Of a stretch of 64,000 nt of DNA, positions 63,170-64,000 are shown one piece after another. A model generated the notes under the pieces. That model was not told the DNA's origin, ran no database searches, and saw only the letters and a program-made list of their open reading frames with translations. Position numbers and translations under genes: made by a program. Location of the stretch: assembly GCF_003050925.1 (NCBI RefSeq), contig NZ_QAOV01000013.1, positions 62,001 through 126,000 of the forward strand, given 5' to 3'. This DNA comes from Pseudomonas sp. GV085 (GTDB lineage Bacteria > Pseudomonadota > Gammaproteobacteria > Pseudomonadales > Pseudomonadaceae). Within the stretch, counting starts at the first letter, position 1. Every line of letters starts with the position of its first letter.

Positions 63170-63541
63170 GTGTTCGTAAAAGCGCTTCGTGTCGGCCTTG
63201 GCCAACTGATCATCTTCATCGACTTCATTACTCGCCCAAGCAAGAAAAAGCGCCCCGCCGCCGCTCAGGCCCAGGTCGAATCCGCCGCCAAGGGTCTGAC
63301 CCTGTATCAATTCCACGCCTGCCCGTTCTGCGTGAAGACCCGCCGCACCCTGCGCCGCCTGAATGTGCCGGTGGCCCTTCGCGATGCGAAGAACAACGAA
63401 CAGGATCGCCAGACCTTGCTGGAGCAAGGCGGCAAGATCAAGGTGCCATGCCTGCGCATTGAAGAAAATGGCCAGATCACCTGGATGTACGAGTCCAAGG
63501 TGATCATTGATTATCTGGACAAGCGATTTGCTGCAGCCTGA
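63170..63541 (+). CDS. Glutaredoxin-like protein with membrane-proximal N-terminus
   Basis: A 123-residue protein. A hydrophobic helix (about 7-22, VGLGQLIIFIDFITRP) is followed by a glutaredoxin/GST-N domain (about 42-120) with the redox motif FHACPFCVKTRR and the cis-Pro segment KVPCLRI. It is probably a membrane-anchored thiol-disulfide oxidoreductase. It starts with GTG 63170, GAGG nine bases upstream. Confidence 0.85.
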   Translation: MFVKALRVGLGQLIIFIDFITRPSKKKRPAAAQAQVESAAKGLTLYQFHACPFCVKTRRTLRRLNVPVALRDAKNNEQDRQTLLEQGGKIKVPCLRIEENGQITWMYESKVIIDYLDKRFAAA

Positions 63542-63567
63542 TGTTTATGTGGTGATCTGACTGACGC

Positions 63568-63635
63568 CATCGCGAGCAGGCTAGCTCCTACAGGGGAACG
63601 CATCCCAATTGTAGGAGTGAGCCTGCTCGCGATGA
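63568..63635. repeat. Degenerate REP pair
   Basis: CATCGCGAGCAGGCTAGCTC and TTGTAGGAGTGAGCCTGCTC in outward order; each carries one substitution that weakens pairing, so this is an ageing copy. Confidence 0.85.
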
Positions 63636-63668
63636 GGCCGGCCCTCAGGACGCAAATCTCGGACAAAA

Positions 63669-63697
63669 ATAAACCGGCCCTTGCGCCGGTTTCTTTG
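63669..63697. terminator. Bidirectional terminator between convergent genes
   Basis: AACCGGC, loop CCTTGC, GCCGGTT with T-rich flank to the right and A-rich (T on minus) to the left; serves the aminotransferase gene and possibly the glutaredoxin-like gene. Confidence 0.75.
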
Positions 63698-63700
63698 TTT

Positions 63701-64000
63701 TCAGGCCGCTTGCGCCGCTTGCCCCTGTCGCACCACCGCCGCCAAACGCCTCAGCCCTTCATCCAGCCGCGCCGGATCAATGTGGCTGAAGTTCAACCGC
63801 AGATACCCCGGATGGTTATCCGGCTCAGGGAAAAACGGCTCGCCCGGCATGAACGCCACGTCATTGGCCAATGCGGCATCGAGCAAGGTGCGGGTGTCTT
63901 GCGGCTGCTTGAGTTTCAACCAGAAAAACAACCCGCCCTGCGGTACGTTCCAGTCCGCCAGATCCGAGAAGTGAGTTTCCAGCGCAACCTGAAACACATC
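63701..64000 (-). CDS. PLP-dependent class I/II aminotransferase (5' part outside window)
   Basis: The last 99 residues of an aminotransferase: WNVPQGGLFFWLKL, DVAFMPGEPFFPEP and GYLRLNFSHIDPARLDEGLR, the C-terminal domain of the 2-aminoadipate / MocR-type fold-type I group. The PLP lysine lies beyond the right edge, as does any DNA-binding domain. Confidence 0.85.
   Translation of the reverse strand, partial: DVFQVALETHFSDLADWNVPQGGLFFWLKLKQPQDTRTLLDAALANDVAFMPGEPFFPEPDNHPGYLRLNFSHIDPARLDEGLRRLAAVVRQGQAAQAA

Overview
The window is a stretch of Pseudomonas chromosome, most likely from the P. fluorescens complex. The evidence is the AcnD-type methylcitrate cluster, ThrH, DUF3509, the rlo-type osmotolerance triad and many GTAGGAGCGAGC-type REP/REPIN repeats. 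All calls come from reading the sequence; no database search was run.

Left part (1-17.4 kb). The propionate (2-methylcitrate) operon runs leftwards: GntR regulator, prpB, prpC and acnD, the last cut by the window edge. Next is a rightward triad of a retropepsin-like protease, an inactive transglutaminase/multi-TM protein and a RimK-like ATP-grasp ligase. Then come pabB, thrH, cysH, an NCS1 transporter with a racemase-superfamily enzyme, a divergent LysR/SDR pair and a HAD phosphatase.

Accessory middle (17.6-34.5 kb). An Rhs protein without PAAR domain, real toxin tip or recognisable immunity gene is followed by small secreted glycine-zipper proteins. Then come a UPF0145 gene, the 3' stump of a serine hydrolase, a hicAB toxin-antitoxin pair and an IS630 transposase fossil. 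A complete short-chain PHA (PHB) cluster follows: phaR(phbF), phaP, phbX, phbR (AraC), phaB, phaA, phaC. It ends near a tRNA-Ser(GGA). Together this looks like a horizontally acquired island beside a tRNA gene; related PHB clusters in other Pseudomonas are known to be island-borne.

Right part (34.8-64 kb). Mostly core genes: a crotonase, plsC, corA, a glutamine amidotransferase, a beta-oxidation pair, a cytochrome c, an operon of circularly permuted ATP-grasp, alpha-E and transglutaminase proteins, an RraB-like protein, speE, an ankyrin protein and an acyl-CoA synthetase. A DUF3509 gene follows behind a candidate sigma-54 promoter. Then come aroC, an MFS gene and mtnB-mtnD-mtnC of methionine salvage, prmB, a cysteine-hydrolase-fold protein, an Smr protein, folE, a glutaredoxin-like protein and the 3' part of an aminotransferase gene.

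The best candidates for less-studied biology are the two peptide-ligase modules (5.6-8.6 kb and 43.5-46.6 kb), the PHB island with its candidate PhaR operators, two enzymes that lack an expected catalytic cysteine, and an orphan terminator that may mark a small RNA.
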